The notes under the pieces were generated by a model, which worked only from the letters and a program-made list of their open reading frames with translations, was not told where the DNA came from and made no database searches. 64,000 bases of DNA. Origin: Flavicella sediminum (GTDB lineage: Bacteria > Bacteroidota > Bacteroidia > Flavobacteriales > Flavobacteriaceae). The stretch is taken from assembly GCF_006381105.1 (NCBI RefSeq), contig NZ_VDET01000007.1, positions 378,705 through 442,704 on the forward strand, read 5' to 3'. Both the position numbers and the translations under genes were made by a program. Below are positions 26,773 through 35,671 of the stretch, in pieces. Position 1 is the first letter of the stretch, and each line of letters opens with the position of its first letter.

Positions 26773-27378
26773 ATGAAAAACATTCTTAAAATAAGCCTTG
26801 CATTATTTCTTGTCTTTAATCTTCAATCTTGTAAAAATAAACCTGCAAAAAAAGAAGTAAAAGAAAAAACCTATGCCATTGATGCCAATAAAACCGATAT
26901 CAATTGGACTGCCTACAAAACAACAGACAAAGTACCTGTAAAAGGAAAATTCACCTTGCTTAACATCACAAAAGCAAGTCCGGCAACTACCCTAACAGAA
27001 ACTTTAAATAACACGGAATTTTCAATTCCTGTTAGTAGTATATTTTCTAACAATCCTGACAGAGACAACAAATTGAAAACTTTGTTTTTTGGGGTAATGA
27101 AAAACACAGAACTATTAGCAGGAACCCTACATATAACAAACGAAACTAGTGGATATGTAGATTTTAAAATGAATGCCGTTGTTGAAAAATTACCATTTAC
27201 TTATATCGTAGAAGGCAATAAAATTCAACTAGAAGCAATTATGAATACGGATTCTTGGCAAGCGCAATCTGCTATTGAATCTATCAATAAATCTTGTTTT
27301 GATTTGCACAAAGGAGCCGATGGAATAAGCAAAACCTGGAGTGACGTTGCTATCTCAATCAGTATTTATTTGAAATAA
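26773..27378 (+). CDS. YceI-like lipoprotein
   Basis: A lipid-anchored periplasmic protein with a YceI-type lipocalin-like fold that binds isoprenoids or other amphiphiles in characterised members. The start at 26773 gives a signal peptide ending FNLQSC, a lipobox with Cys at about residue 20; the earlier in-frame start at 26749 lies in the ACBP gene. The YceI domain follows from about residue 35 with DINWTAYKTTDKVPVKGKF. About 201 residues. Last gene of the operon, before a strong terminator. Confidence 0.85.
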   Translation: MKNILKISLALFLVFNLQSCKNKPAKKEVKEKTYAIDANKTDINWTAYKTTDKVPVKGKFTLLNITKASPATTLTETLNNTEFSIPVSSIFSNNPDRDNKLKTLFFGVMKNTELLAGTLHITNETSGYVDFKMNAVVEKLPFTYIVEGNKIQLEAIMNTDSWQAQSAIESINKSCFDLHKGADGISKTWSDVAISISIYLK

Positions 27379-27394
27379 GAGAAAAATACCTACT

Positions 27395-27428
27395 AAAAAA
27401 GCCTTGAATTTATTTTCAAGGCTTTTTT
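27395..27428 (+). terminator. Intrinsic terminator of the rsfS-YceI operon
   Basis: A 14-bp perfect hairpin, AAAAAAGCCTTGAA with TTCAAGGCTTTTTT, loop TTTATT, ending in a T run 17 nt after the YceI stop. Confidence 0.93.
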
Positions 27429-27588
27429 TAATTCAATTGATATACAAAACAACAGTTTAATTCACAATAAATTTAACATTTATTAATATTTCTCTTATTA
27501 TTATGTTATTTTTTTTAAGTATTTGACTAAAATCAAAGTATTTTGTTATATTGTTGAACCAATAACGACTATGTTACAATAAAAAATT

Positions 27589-27596
27589 TAGTTTTG
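27589..27596 (+). promoter_or_regulatory. TAnnTTTG -7 element of the 73-residue gene
   Basis: TAGTTTTG fits the -7 consensus 36 nt before the ATG at 27633. The rest of the 254-bp gap after the terminator is very AT-rich and shows no other feature I can support. Confidence 0.45.
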
Positions 27597-27632
27597 TACC
27601 GAGTTAATTAAATCTACAAAAAACCACACTAC

Positions 27633-27854
27633 ATGGATATTATAGAAAGAGCCTTAGAATTTGAAGAAAATGAATCGACATTCAAGTCGAGAGACGAAAG
27701 AATTAGAGCTTCACATACTGCTAAAGAATTAGTTCTTGAGTTGAATCAGATTTACAAAGAAGATAAAGATCCAAAGATTATGGATATCATGAAAAGAATT
27801 ACTGCTATTAAGCAAAAATTCGAAAAAAGATTAAAAGGAAGATTAAGTGCTTAA
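27633..27854 (+). CDS. Small helical protein of unknown function
   Basis: A 73-residue, highly charged protein predicted to be almost entirely alpha-helical (MDIIERALEFEENE near the start, then KSRDERIRASHTAKELVLELNQ). I do not recognise a named family, though the ordered codon use and the isolated promoter indicate a real gene. No signal peptide or membrane segment, so cytoplasmic. Its stop overlaps the stop of the convergent cysteine desulfurase by 4 nt. Function unknown. Confidence 0.72.
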   Translation: MDIIERALEFEENESTFKSRDERIRASHTAKELVLELNQIYKEDKDPKIMDIMKRITAIKQKFEKRLKGRLSA

Positions 27855-28993
27855 TTTATAAGCACTTTTTCTTTTAGTGCTGCAATTACATATTGCAAAT
27901 CTTCTTGTTTAGTAAACTTGCTAAATGAAAACCGCAAAGAAGTATGAATAGCTTCTGTCTCAGAAAGAATCGTGTTTAACACATGTGAACCTTTATTACT
28001 TCCGCTTTGACAAGCACTCCCTCCTGAGACTGCAATACCCTTCATATCTAAGTGAAATAACAAAAAAGCGTATTCTTTTGGCAATTGAACATTTACAATT
28101 GTCGACGTACTTTTGCTTACATCTCCTGAAAGACCATTAAATTTCACACTCGGAATTTCCTTTTGTAAATTCACTAAAAAATCACTCTTCAGATTTTCTA
28201 GATACAAACTGTCTTCTGTTAAATTTTCTAAAGACATTTTCAAAGCTTTTTCCATTCCTAAAATTGAATGAACCGCTTCTGTTCCGGCTCTAGCTCCTTT
28301 TTCTTGTTCTCCTCCAAACAACATCGGCTTTACCCCCATTCCTTTTTTGAAATAAGCAAACCCCACTCCTTTAGGACCATGAAACTTATGTGCACTCGCT
28401 GCAACAAAATCTACAGCTAGCTCTTCAAGATCTACAGGCAAATGCCCAATAGCTTGTACAGCATCAGAATGAAAAAAAGCCTTGTATTCCTTACAAATGG
28501 TAGCCACTTTTTTTACATCTAAAATATTTCCAATTTCATTATTCACAAACATAAGACTAACCAATGATTTGTGATTTTCATCAGCCAATAAAGATCGGAG
28601 ATGTACCAAATCAACAGTTCCTTTCTCATCAATGTCTACAAAACTTATCTTTACTTTATGAAGTAAATGCAGCTCATTTACCGTTTTAAGTACGGCATGA
28701 TGCTCTATTTTAGAAGTAATAATTTGTGTAACTCCCAAATTTACTACAGCATTATTTAAAATTAAATTATCTGCTTCGCTACCTCCTGAAGTAAATATAA
28801 TTTCACTTGCTGACACCTTTAATAAATTGGCAATGGTTTTCCGAGCGTTTTCAATAGCTGACTTTGCCGTTCTCCCAAATTGATGTGTAGAAGACGGGTT
28901 TCCATACATGGTTTTCATGGAGTTTGTCATTTCAGCAATTACCTCATCATACATTGGGGTCGTCGCAGCATTATCTAAATATACTTTTCTCAT
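27851..28993 (-). CDS. Cysteine desulfurase (NifS/IscS family)
   Basis: PLP enzyme that takes sulfur from cysteine for Fe-S clusters or tRNA thiolation. N-terminal YLDNAATTP, the PLP lysine in AASAHKFHGPKG near residue 208, and the mobile catalytic cysteine loop GSACQSGSNKGSHVL near 335 are present. About 381 residues. I start at 28993, where the conserved MRKVYLDNAATTP begins. No IscU or Suf gene is adjacent, so which pathway it feeds is open. Confidence 0.93.
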   Translation of the reverse strand: MRKVYLDNAATTPMYDEVIAEMTNSMKTMYGNPSSTHQFGRTAKSAIENARKTIANLLKVSASEIIFTSGGSEADNLILNNAVVNLGVTQIITSKIEHHAVLKTVNELHLLHKVKISFVDIDEKGTVDLVHLRSLLADENHKSLVSLMFVNNEIGNILDVKKVATICKEYKAFFHSDAVQAIGHLPVDLEELAVDFVAASAHKFHGPKGVGFAYFKKGMGVKPMLFGGEQEKGARAGTEAVHSILGMEKALKMSLENLTEDSLYLENLKSDFLVNLQKEIPSVKFNGLSGDVSKSTSTIVNVQLPKEYAFLLFHLDMKGIAVSGGSACQSGSNKGSHVLNTILSETEAIHTSLRFSFSKFTKQEDLQYVIAALKEKVLIN

Positions 28994-29115
28994 GTTAGTT
29001 CCTTGTATTTCTTTAATTTTCAAAAAAACCTATTCAATAAAAAAGCTTTTTATGGGACAAAAATATGTTAATTAAAATTAACAAAAAACACTTTTACCAA
29101 TCCTTTTAAAACCAC

Positions 29116-29123
29116 TACATTTG
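29116..29123 (+). promoter_or_regulatory. TAnnTTTG -7 element of the repeat lipoprotein gene
   Basis: TACATTTG lies 21 nt before the ATG at 29145. The -33 region has only a T-rich match. Confidence 0.45.
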
Positions 29124-29144
29124 TGATATAATTAATATTCTAGA

Positions 29145-30038
29145 ATGAAAAAACTTAGCTTCTTAATCCTGCTTTTAACAATTAATTCTTGTGATGATGG
29201 TGATTTTGATGTCCCTTCATTTGATTTTGATGGAATTACCATCAATAACTGTGGAAATTTAGTTTTCCATAAAATAAGCTCAAGTAAAACAGAAGCATTG
29301 ATTTTAAACTTAAGCGTTGACAACGAAGAAAATGCATATTTCACAACTGAATTAACAGACAAAACTTATAGCATTACAGAGACTGGGTCAAATACATTGA
29401 CCTATAGAATTTTTAATGGAGAAGTATCAAGTAGCTATTTCTGTCAAGACATCCCTTCTGTTAGTCCAACTGTTTCTAAAGAGTGGTTAGGAAATGGAAC
29501 CTTGGTTGTTAACAATACAATCACCTTAGATGATGAAGATGGAGTTCTAGCAGCTATAGAAAATGACTTATCGGCTTATGTCGACTTATTTGACGCTACG
29601 GTTGATTTAAACGATATTGATGGTGATGGATATCCTAATTATATTGACACAGATGATGATGGGGATAATATTACAACGCTTAAAGAAGATTTAGATGGCG
29701 ATGGAGATCCAACGAATGACGATACTGACAATGATGGAATTCCAAATTACCTAGACGCCGATGATGATGGAGACGGAGTGCCTTCGATCAATGAGTCTAA
29801 AACAGCTGATGGCGATGGAGACATCCTGTTAGTTGATTATCTTGATGCTGACACGACCACTGTATTAGAACCTGTTACAACTCCTGTAAACAACTACAAA
29901 CAAAGTTATGTATTGGATTTTATTTTCAGTTCCCTAAACTTAAGGAATGATGAAAGTGAAATTAATTATGCTGACGGATTTACTTACGGTTCTAAAACGG
30001 GAACATTTACTATTTCTGACTTACCAGAAGCTGAATAA
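29145..30038 (+). CDS. Lipoprotein with thrombospondin type-3 calcium-binding repeats
   Basis: A 297-residue secreted lipoprotein: the signal peptide ends LTINSC (Cys about residue 16). The N-terminal 155 residues form a domain I do not recognise. Residues about 160-230 hold repeated DxDGDGxxNxxD units (DIDGDGYPNYIDTDDDGD, DNDGIPNYLDADDDGDGVP), the pattern of thrombospondin type-3 or dockerin-like calcium loops. Likely outer-membrane or surface-exposed and calcium-stabilised. It ends 1 nt from the convergent Smr gene. Function unknown. Confidence 0.82.
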   Translation: MKKLSFLILLLTINSCDDGDFDVPSFDFDGITINNCGNLVFHKISSSKTEALILNLSVDNEENAYFTTELTDKTYSITETGSNTLTYRIFNGEVSSSYFCQDIPSVSPTVSKEWLGNGTLVVNNTITLDDEDGVLAAIENDLSAYVDLFDATVDLNDIDGDGYPNYIDTDDDGDNITTLKEDLDGDGDPTNDDTDNDGIPNYLDADDDGDGVPSINESKTADGDGDILLVDYLDADTTTVLEPVTTPVNNYKQSYVLDFIFSSLNLRNDESEINYADGFTYGSKTGTFTISDLPEAE

Positions 30039-30039
30039 A

Positions 30040-30594
30040 TTATTTATTTTGCAAAATATACACTTCCGTTGCTCCCAATCCGTATTTCTGATAGGAAGCT
30101 TCGGTAATTTTTACTGGATACTTTGCAAACAAATAGGCCAATTCTTTTTGCAGCACTCCTTCCCCAACACCATGTATAAATATAACTCTAGGGATTCTTT
30201 TTCGTATTGCGAATTCTAACTTGTATTTTGCTGTATCTATTTGCATAGTCAACATGTCATAATTTGACATACCTTTTGGGTTCTTGACCAAATTTTGAAT
30301 ATGCAAATCAACTTCCATAGCAGTTTGATCAGCTTCTTTTTTTACTTTAAGCTTGCTACTGCGTTTTGGTTTTGGTGTTTCGTATAACTTTTGTCTAAAT
30401 AATGAATTATTGATATCTGAAAACTTTGAAAGCTCAGATTGATCCTTCTCAATTTTCACCAATTCTATTGCTTTAAACCACAACTCAAAACCATTTTCTT
30501 CTTCTACAAGTACCGTTTCACCTTTGCATTTTACTACCACACCTCTAATGGTAGCTTCTAACACCGCCACTTTATCTCCTGCTTTAAACTTCAC
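30040..30594 (-). CDS. KOW-like plus Smr-domain protein (MutS2 C-terminus-like)
   Basis: A 184-residue protein with an N-terminal SH3/KOW-like domain (about 1-50, KAGDKVAVLEATIRGVVVKC) and a C-terminal Smr domain (about 95-184) that includes the EVDLHIQNL opening and the IPRVIFIHGVGEGVL catalytic/nucleic-acid-binding segment. This is the layout of the C-terminal part of MutS2 without the ATPase. Smr domains cut nucleic acid or rescue stalled ribosomes in some proteins; its target here is unknown. It follows the PPK2 pair by 14 nt. Confidence 0.84.
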   Translation of the reverse strand: MKFKAGDKVAVLEATIRGVVVKCKGETVLVEEENGFELWFKAIELVKIEKDQSELSKFSDINNSLFRQKLYETPKPKRSSKLKVKKEADQTAMEVDLHIQNLVKNPKGMSNYDMLTMQIDTAKYKLEFAIRKRIPRVIFIHGVGEGVLQKELAYLFAKYPVKITEASYQKYGLGATEVYILQNK

Positions 30595-30608
30595 AATTCA
30601 CCGTAAAT

Positions 30609-31397
30609 TTATACTTCCCTATTTTTATCGTAAGGAATTTGTTTCAACAAATACTCTATAGAATTCATTCTCGCCATCGTTTTCCTGTTTGCATTGATTA
30701 TTTTCCATGGCACACTGTCTTCATTCACATTTTCAAACATTTTCGTTTTATAACATGTATAATCATCCCATAATTCCTGCGCCTTTTTATCTACATCCGT
30801 CATTTTCCATTGTTTCAATGGGTTCTTCTGAATTTCTTCAAAACGTCTTTCTTGTTCCTTTTTTGTGATAGACATATAGATTTTAACCAACTTGATTCCT
30901 GACTGGGTAATCATACGTTCAAAATCATTTACTTGATTCATAAAACACTCGTACTCTTCTTTCGTACAAAATCCATTTACAGGTTCTACTACAGCTCTGT
31001 TATACCAACTTCTATCAAAAAACACAATTTCCCCAGCTTTTGGAAATTTTCTTATATACCGCTGAAAATACCATTGTGTTTGCTCTTCTTTTGTTGGTTT
31101 TGGCAAGGCTATTATTCTAAAATGTCTAGGATTGATCCTTTCCGTAATTCTTCGAATTGCTCCCCCTTTACCAGCCGCATCACGTCCTTCAAATATGACA
31201 ATTACACGTTCGTTATTTTCTATGACCGAGGTTTGCATTTTAATCAGCTCTACTTGTAGTTTTTTAAGACGCTTAACATAGCCTACAATTCTTAATGAGC
31301 GATCAATACTAATAACCTTTTTTGACAGCAATGCCTTAACACCTAATTTGGTGTTTAATTTTTCTATTGCATTTAAATTATCTATCGACTTTTCCAT
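30609..31397 (-). CDS. ppk2: Polyphosphate kinase 2 family protein (second of pair)
   Basis: Transfers phosphate between polyphosphate and a nucleotide. Walker A FEGRDAAGKGG near residue 70, the RITERINPRHFR arginine-rich segment, and Walker B VFFDRSWYNRAVVEPV near 128 define a single-domain PPK2. 262 residues. It starts 4 nt after the stop of a second PPK2 gene; the two share these motifs and are tandem paralogs. Direction of the reaction and nucleotide choice cannot be read from the sequence alone. Confidence 0.93.
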   Translation of the reverse strand: MEKSIDNLNAIEKLNTKLGVKALLSKKVISIDRSLRIVGYVKRLKKLQVELIKMQTSVIENNERVIVIFEGRDAAGKGGAIRRITERINPRHFRIIALPKPTKEEQTQWYFQRYIRKFPKAGEIVFFDRSWYNRAVVEPVNGFCTKEEYECFMNQVNDFERMITQSGIKLVKIYMSITKKEQERRFEEIQKNPLKQWKMTDVDKKAQELWDDYTCYKTKMFENVNEDSVPWKIINANRKTMARMNSIEYLLKQIPYDKNREV

Positions 31398-31401
31398 ACG
31401 A

Positions 31402-32259
31402 TTAATCTATTTGATGAGATGAACGAAAATAGTGCATAATTACATTTGGATCTGGAAATAAGTTTGCATTTGCTTCTTCCTTACCTTCATAATCAAACTT
31501 AGAAAGTACATATCTGATACATTCTAATCGAGCCACTTCTTTGTCATTGGTTTTTACGATAACCCAGGGACTGTAACTCGTGTGGGTTTTACTGTACATT
31601 CTATCTTTATACAAGGAATATTTATCCCACAACTCTTGTCCTTTTTTATCAACGGGACTAAATTTCCAGCGCTTTAAAGGATTTTTCATTCTTGAATTAA
31701 AACGTTTTTGCTGTTCATCTTTTGAAATAGATAACCAAAATTTAATAATGATCAAGCCATCTTCATAAAGCATGTGCTCAAACTCGGGTACTTGCGACAT
31801 AAATTCATTGTATTCATCTGTCGTACAAAACCCCATTACAGGTTCGACTACAGCTCTATTGTACCAACTTCTATCGTAAAACACAATTTCACCTGGATTG
31901 GGCAATTCCTTAATGTATCTCATAAAATACCATTGCCCTCGTTGAATTTCGGTAGGTTTATTCAACGCTACTAATCTTGAGGATCTTGGATTTAAATGCT
32001 CCATAAAACGTCGAATTGCGCCACCTTTCCCTGCTGCATCTCTTCCTTCAAAAATTACAGCAACACGTTTGTTATTTTTTGAAATCCAATTTTGAAGTTT
32101 TACAAGTTCTATTTGCAATTTTTTTAGTTCAGATTCGTACTCAACTGTTTTAATTATTTTTTTAAACTTTCCTCCTTTACTTTTTATTATATTTTTTAAT
32201 TCTTCAGAAGTTTTGGATTTTTCAATCTCTTCTAAAGTGATTTTTTGCTGCTCATTCAT
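31402..32259 (-). CDS. ppk2: Polyphosphate kinase 2 family protein (first of pair)
   Basis: Upstream paralog of the tandem PPK2 pair. Walker A FEGRDAAGKGGAIRR and Walker B VFYDRSWYNRAVVEPV are intact; the N-terminus is longer and lysine-rich and the C-terminus adds about 30 residues compared with its neighbour. About 285 residues from the ATG at 32259; a longer reading from a GTG at 32301 adds 14 poorly conserved residues. The two genes are surely co-transcribed. Paralogs this different may prefer different nucleotides or opposite reaction directions; this is inference. Confidence 0.93.
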   Translation of the reverse strand: MNEQQKITLEEIEKSKTSEELKNIIKSKGGKFKKIIKTVEYESELKKLQIELVKLQNWISKNNKRVAVIFEGRDAAGKGGAIRRFMEHLNPRSSRLVALNKPTEIQRGQWYFMRYIKELPNPGEIVFYDRSWYNRAVVEPVMGFCTTDEYNEFMSQVPEFEHMLYEDGLIIIKFWLSISKDEQQKRFNSRMKNPLKRWKFSPVDKKGQELWDKYSLYKDRMYSKTHTSYSPWVIVKTNDKEVARLECIRYVLSKFDYEGKEEANANLFPDPNVIMHYFRSSHQID

Positions 32260-32370
32260 CCCTCTCTTTTTTTTGTAATTCCTTAAATTCAAGTCAAGCA
32301 CTAAGATAGTTTTTTTGCAATAATTTTCACTTAAAAAAAAGGCTAATTCTACACTAATTTACCGTAAATA

Positions 32371-32401
32371 AAAAGAGAGTTGGCGTCACCAACTCTCTTT
32401 T
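32371..32401 (-). terminator. Intrinsic terminator of recQ
   Basis: A 13-bp perfect hairpin (AAAAGAGAGTTGG with CCAACTCTCTTTT, 5-nt loop) 22 nt past the recQ stop. It separates recQ from the PPK2 pair. Confidence 0.92.
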
Positions 32402-32422
32402 ATATTCCTTCAAATATTTTTG

Positions 32423-34624
32423 TTAGTTTCCAACATCACTCATGAATTTAATTCGCATCAATCGCAAATCTTCCTCTTCATAATCCCCATCAAATTCATC
32501 CAATGCCTCTTGAATATCATCAGTTTCAGCATCCATAAAATAATCTATAATTTCTTCTTGTTGCTCTTCGTCAAATACTTCATCAACGCAATAAGAAATA
32601 TCTAATTTAGTTCCTGAATAGACAATGGTTTCAATCTCTTTGATCAGCTCTCCCATCTCCAATCCTTTAGAGCTTGCAATATCTTGCAGCGATAATTTTC
32701 GATCTGTATTTTGAATAATATACAACTTCAATCCAGACTTTACACCGGTTCCTTTTACAATTAAATCATCTGGACGAGTGATATCATTCTCTTTTACATA
32801 AGAAGCTATCAATGCCACAAATTCTTTTCCAAATTTCTTAGCTTTTCCATCTCCTACACCATGTACATTGGACAATTCTTCTATAGAAATAGGGTATCTT
32901 AATGCCATGGCCTCCAAAGATGGATCTTGAAAAATAGCAAAAGGAGGAACTCCTTTTTTCTTCGCCATTTTCTTTCTCAAATCTTTTAAGATAAGCATAA
33001 GCTTTTGGTCACTAACCCCTCCTGTTTGACGATTGTTAACAACTCCGTCGCCTACTTGCTCTGTTTCAGAGTACACGTGATCTGCAGTCATCATAAACGA
33101 CTTAGGATTTTTTATAAATTCAGCTCCTTTGTCTGTTAATTTAACAACCCCGTATTGTTCAATTTCTTTTCTTATAAAATGAACCACTAAGGTTTGTCGG
33201 ATAAGCGCCATCCAATAATTTGCTTTATGTGCTTTTCCCACTCCAAAAAACGGACGTTCATGGGTTTTATGAGAAGTCAACATAGCATTTTCTTTACCAA
33301 TTAATGTTGCTACAATATCTTTGGCCTTGTATTTCTCTTTGGTATCTCTTACAACTTCTAAAAGTTGTTTTACTTCCACTCCTGCTTCTACTTTTGGTTT
33401 TGGCGTTCTGGTATTATCATCCATATCCGCCCCCAAACCATTTACTTCATCAAATTCTTCTCCAAAATAATGTAATAGATACTTTCGTCTACTCATAGAC
33501 GTTTCGGCATACCCCACAACTTCTTGCAATAATGCATGCCCAATTTCCTGTTCAGCAACCGGCTTACTAGCCATAAATTTCTCTAGTTTCTCTATGTCTT
33601 TGTATGCATAATAAGCCAAACAATAGCCTTCACCATCATCTCTTCCGGCTCTTCCTGTTTCTTGGTAATAACTTTCCAAACTTTTTGGAATATCGTGATG
33701 GATTACAAAACGAACATCAGGTTTATCAATTCCCATTCCAAAAGCAATGGTTGCCACAATGACATCTGTATCTTCCATCAAAAACATGTCCTGATGTTTA
33801 GCTCTTGTCTTTGCGTCTAATCCTGCATGATACGGCAATGCATTGATTCCGTTAACTTGCAGTATTTGCGCAACTTCTTCAACTTTTTTTCTACTTAAGC
33901 AATAAATAACTCCAGACTTTCCTTGATAGCCTTTTACAAAACGAATGATATCACTGTAAATATCTTTTGTTTTTGGACGAACATCATAAAAAAGATTGGG
34001 TCTATTAAAAGAAGCTTTAAAAGTTCTAGCGTCAGAAATACCTAATGTTTTTAAAATATCTTCCTGTACTTTCTCTGTTGCCGTAGCGGTAAGACCAATT
34101 ACTGGAACATTATCAATACTTTTGATAATCGCTTTTAAATTTCTGTATTCTGGTCTAAAATCGTGTCCCCATTCAGAAATACAATGGGCCTCATCTATGG
34201 CTACAAATGAAATTTTTTGAGCCTTCAAAAAAGTAACATATTCTTCCTTAATCAACGATTCTGGAGCCACGTATAGTAATTTCGTCACACCGCTGACGAT
34301 GTCACTTTTTACCAAGGCAATTTCAGCTTTATTCAAAGAAGAATTTAACACATGCGCTACCCCGTCGTTTTCAGAAATACCACGAATAGCATCTACCTGA
34401 TTTTTCATCAAGGCGATGAGCGGCGAAATGACAATTGCCGTTCCCTCTTGCATCAATGCAGGCAACTGGTAACATAAAGATTTACCTCCACCCGTTGGCA
34501 TAATTGCAAAAGCATTCTCACCTTCAATCACACTCCTTATTACTTGTTCCTGTAATCCTTTAAATTTTGAAAAACCAAAAAACTTTTTCAATGGACCGTA
34601 CAGGTCAATTTCCTTTCTATTCAT
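32423..34624 (-). CDS. recQ: ATP-dependent DNA helicase RecQ, lacking the zinc-binding cysteines
   Basis: Superfamily 2 3'-5' DNA helicase for recombination repair and replication restart. Walker A MPTGGGKS at about 42-49, DEAH at 144-147 and QETGRAGRDD near 321 are intact; winged-helix and HRDC domains follow (HRDC around 560-620). The segment that normally binds zinc with four cysteines (residues about 376-403, SRRKYLLHYFGEEFD then VNGLGADMDD) has none of them. An acidic tail of about 60 residues ends the protein. Length 733, longer than E. coli RecQ (about 610). Divergent from the kdsD-type gene. Confidence 0.95.
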   Translation of the reverse strand: MNRKEIDLYGPLKKFFGFSKFKGLQEQVIRSVIEGENAFAIMPTGGGKSLCYQLPALMQEGTAIVISPLIALMKNQVDAIRGISENDGVAHVLNSSLNKAEIALVKSDIVSGVTKLLYVAPESLIKEEYVTFLKAQKISFVAIDEAHCISEWGHDFRPEYRNLKAIIKSIDNVPVIGLTATATEKVQEDILKTLGISDARTFKASFNRPNLFYDVRPKTKDIYSDIIRFVKGYQGKSGVIYCLSRKKVEEVAQILQVNGINALPYHAGLDAKTRAKHQDMFLMEDTDVIVATIAFGMGIDKPDVRFVIHHDIPKSLESYYQETGRAGRDDGEGYCLAYYAYKDIEKLEKFMASKPVAEQEIGHALLQEVVGYAETSMSRRKYLLHYFGEEFDEVNGLGADMDDNTRTPKPKVEAGVEVKQLLEVVRDTKEKYKAKDIVATLIGKENAMLTSHKTHERPFFGVGKAHKANYWMALIRQTLVVHFIRKEIEQYGVVKLTDKGAEFIKNPKSFMMTADHVYSETEQVGDGVVNNRQTGGVSDQKLMLILKDLRKKMAKKKGVPPFAIFQDPSLEAMALRYPISIEELSNVHGVGDGKAKKFGKEFVALIASYVKENDITRPDDLIVKGTGVKSGLKLYIIQNTDRKLSLQDIASSKGLEMGELIKEIETIVYSGTKLDISYCVDEVFDEEQQEEIIDYFMDAETDDIQEALDEFDGDYEEEDLRLMRIKFMSDVGN

Positions 34625-34648
34625 TACCTATTTTAATCTAATTTTAGA

Positions 34649-34656
34649 TACATTTG
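34649..34656 (+). promoter_or_regulatory. TAnnTTTG -7 element of the kdsD-tatC operon
   Basis: TACATTTG lies 44 nt before the TTG start at 34701 in the 76-bp divergent gap with recQ. A -33 element is not evident. Confidence 0.4.
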
Positions 34657-34700
34657 CAAATAAAGGTATCACTTTTTTTTATTCTAAAAAATTATAATTT

Positions 34701-35669
34701 TTGAAAAAATCAAATACAGTTCTCGAATACGCTAGACAAACTATTGATATAGAAAGCAAAGCGGTTGAAAATTTAAAAAAATTAATCAATTCTGATTTCG
34801 AAAATGCAGTGAATTTTATTTTCGAATCTAAAGGAAGAGTCATTATAACTGGGATCGGAAAAAGCGCTATTATAGCTCAAAAAATCGTGGCAACTATGAA
34901 TTCTACTGGTACTCCAGCAATTTTCATGCATGCTGCAGATGCCATTCATGGCGATTTGGGAAATATTCAAACAGAAGATACCGTTATTTGTATTTCTAAA
35001 AGTGGAAACACTCCTGAAATAAAAGTTTTAGTGCCACTTATTAAAAATTACGGAAATAAATTAATTGCACTTACAGGGAACCCGGATTCTTTTTTGGGAA
35101 CAAATTCCGACTTTACCATTAATTGCCATGTAGACATGGAAGCTTGTCCGAATAATTTAGCACCAACTACTAGTACTACCGCACAATTGGTTATGGGTGA
35201 TGCCTTGGCCGTTTGCCTGTTAAAATTAAAAGATTTTTCTAGCAAAGATTTCGCCAAATACCATCCTGGTGGTGCTTTAGGAAAACGCTTATATTTACGC
35301 GTTAGTGATTTGATTGAAAATAATGATTTACCGATTGTTTATCCAAACACCAAAGTGAAGGACGTCATTATCGAAATTTCAAACAAACGATTAGGTGCGA
35401 CAGCTGTTTTAGAGAATGATAAAATTATTGGTATGATTACCGATGGTGATGTTAGACGAATGTTAGAAAACAACGATTCTATTGCAGGCTTAACCGCCGT
35501 AGATATCATGTCTAAAAAACCAAAAACAATGAACTCTAATGCCATGGCTATTGACGCATTGAATACTTTGGAGAATTTTGGAATTACACAAATTTTAGTA
35601 CAAGATAAAGATGAAAAATATGTAGGTATTGTACACTTACATGATTTAATTAAAGAAGGAATATTTTAA
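34701..35669 (+). CDS. kdsD: KpsF/GutQ-family arabinose-5-phosphate isomerase
   Basis: Interconverts ribulose-5-phosphate and arabinose-5-phosphate for Kdo, a lipopolysaccharide core sugar. The N-terminal SIS domain has GRVIITGIGKSAIIAQKI and CISKSGNTPEI (about 48-105); AKYHPGGALGKRL near 188 is the KpsF signature; two CBS domains follow (about 205-322). Length 322. The start is TTG: the conserved N-terminus (VLEYARQTIDIESKAV) begins right after it and no ATG is suitable. Next gene tatC starts 2 nt after its stop. Confidence 0.92.
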   Translation: MKKSNTVLEYARQTIDIESKAVENLKKLINSDFENAVNFIFESKGRVIITGIGKSAIIAQKIVATMNSTGTPAIFMHAADAIHGDLGNIQTEDTVICISKSGNTPEIKVLVPLIKNYGNKLIALTGNPDSFLGTNSDFTINCHVDMEACPNNLAPTTSTTAQLVMGDALAVCLLKLKDFSSKDFAKYHPGGALGKRLYLRVSDLIENNDLPIVYPNTKVKDVIIEISNKRLGATAVLENDKIIGMITDGDVRRMLENNDSIAGLTAVDIMSKKPKTMNSNAMAIDALNTLENFGITQILVQDKDEKYVGIVHLHDLIKEGIF

Positions 35670-35671
35670 AG

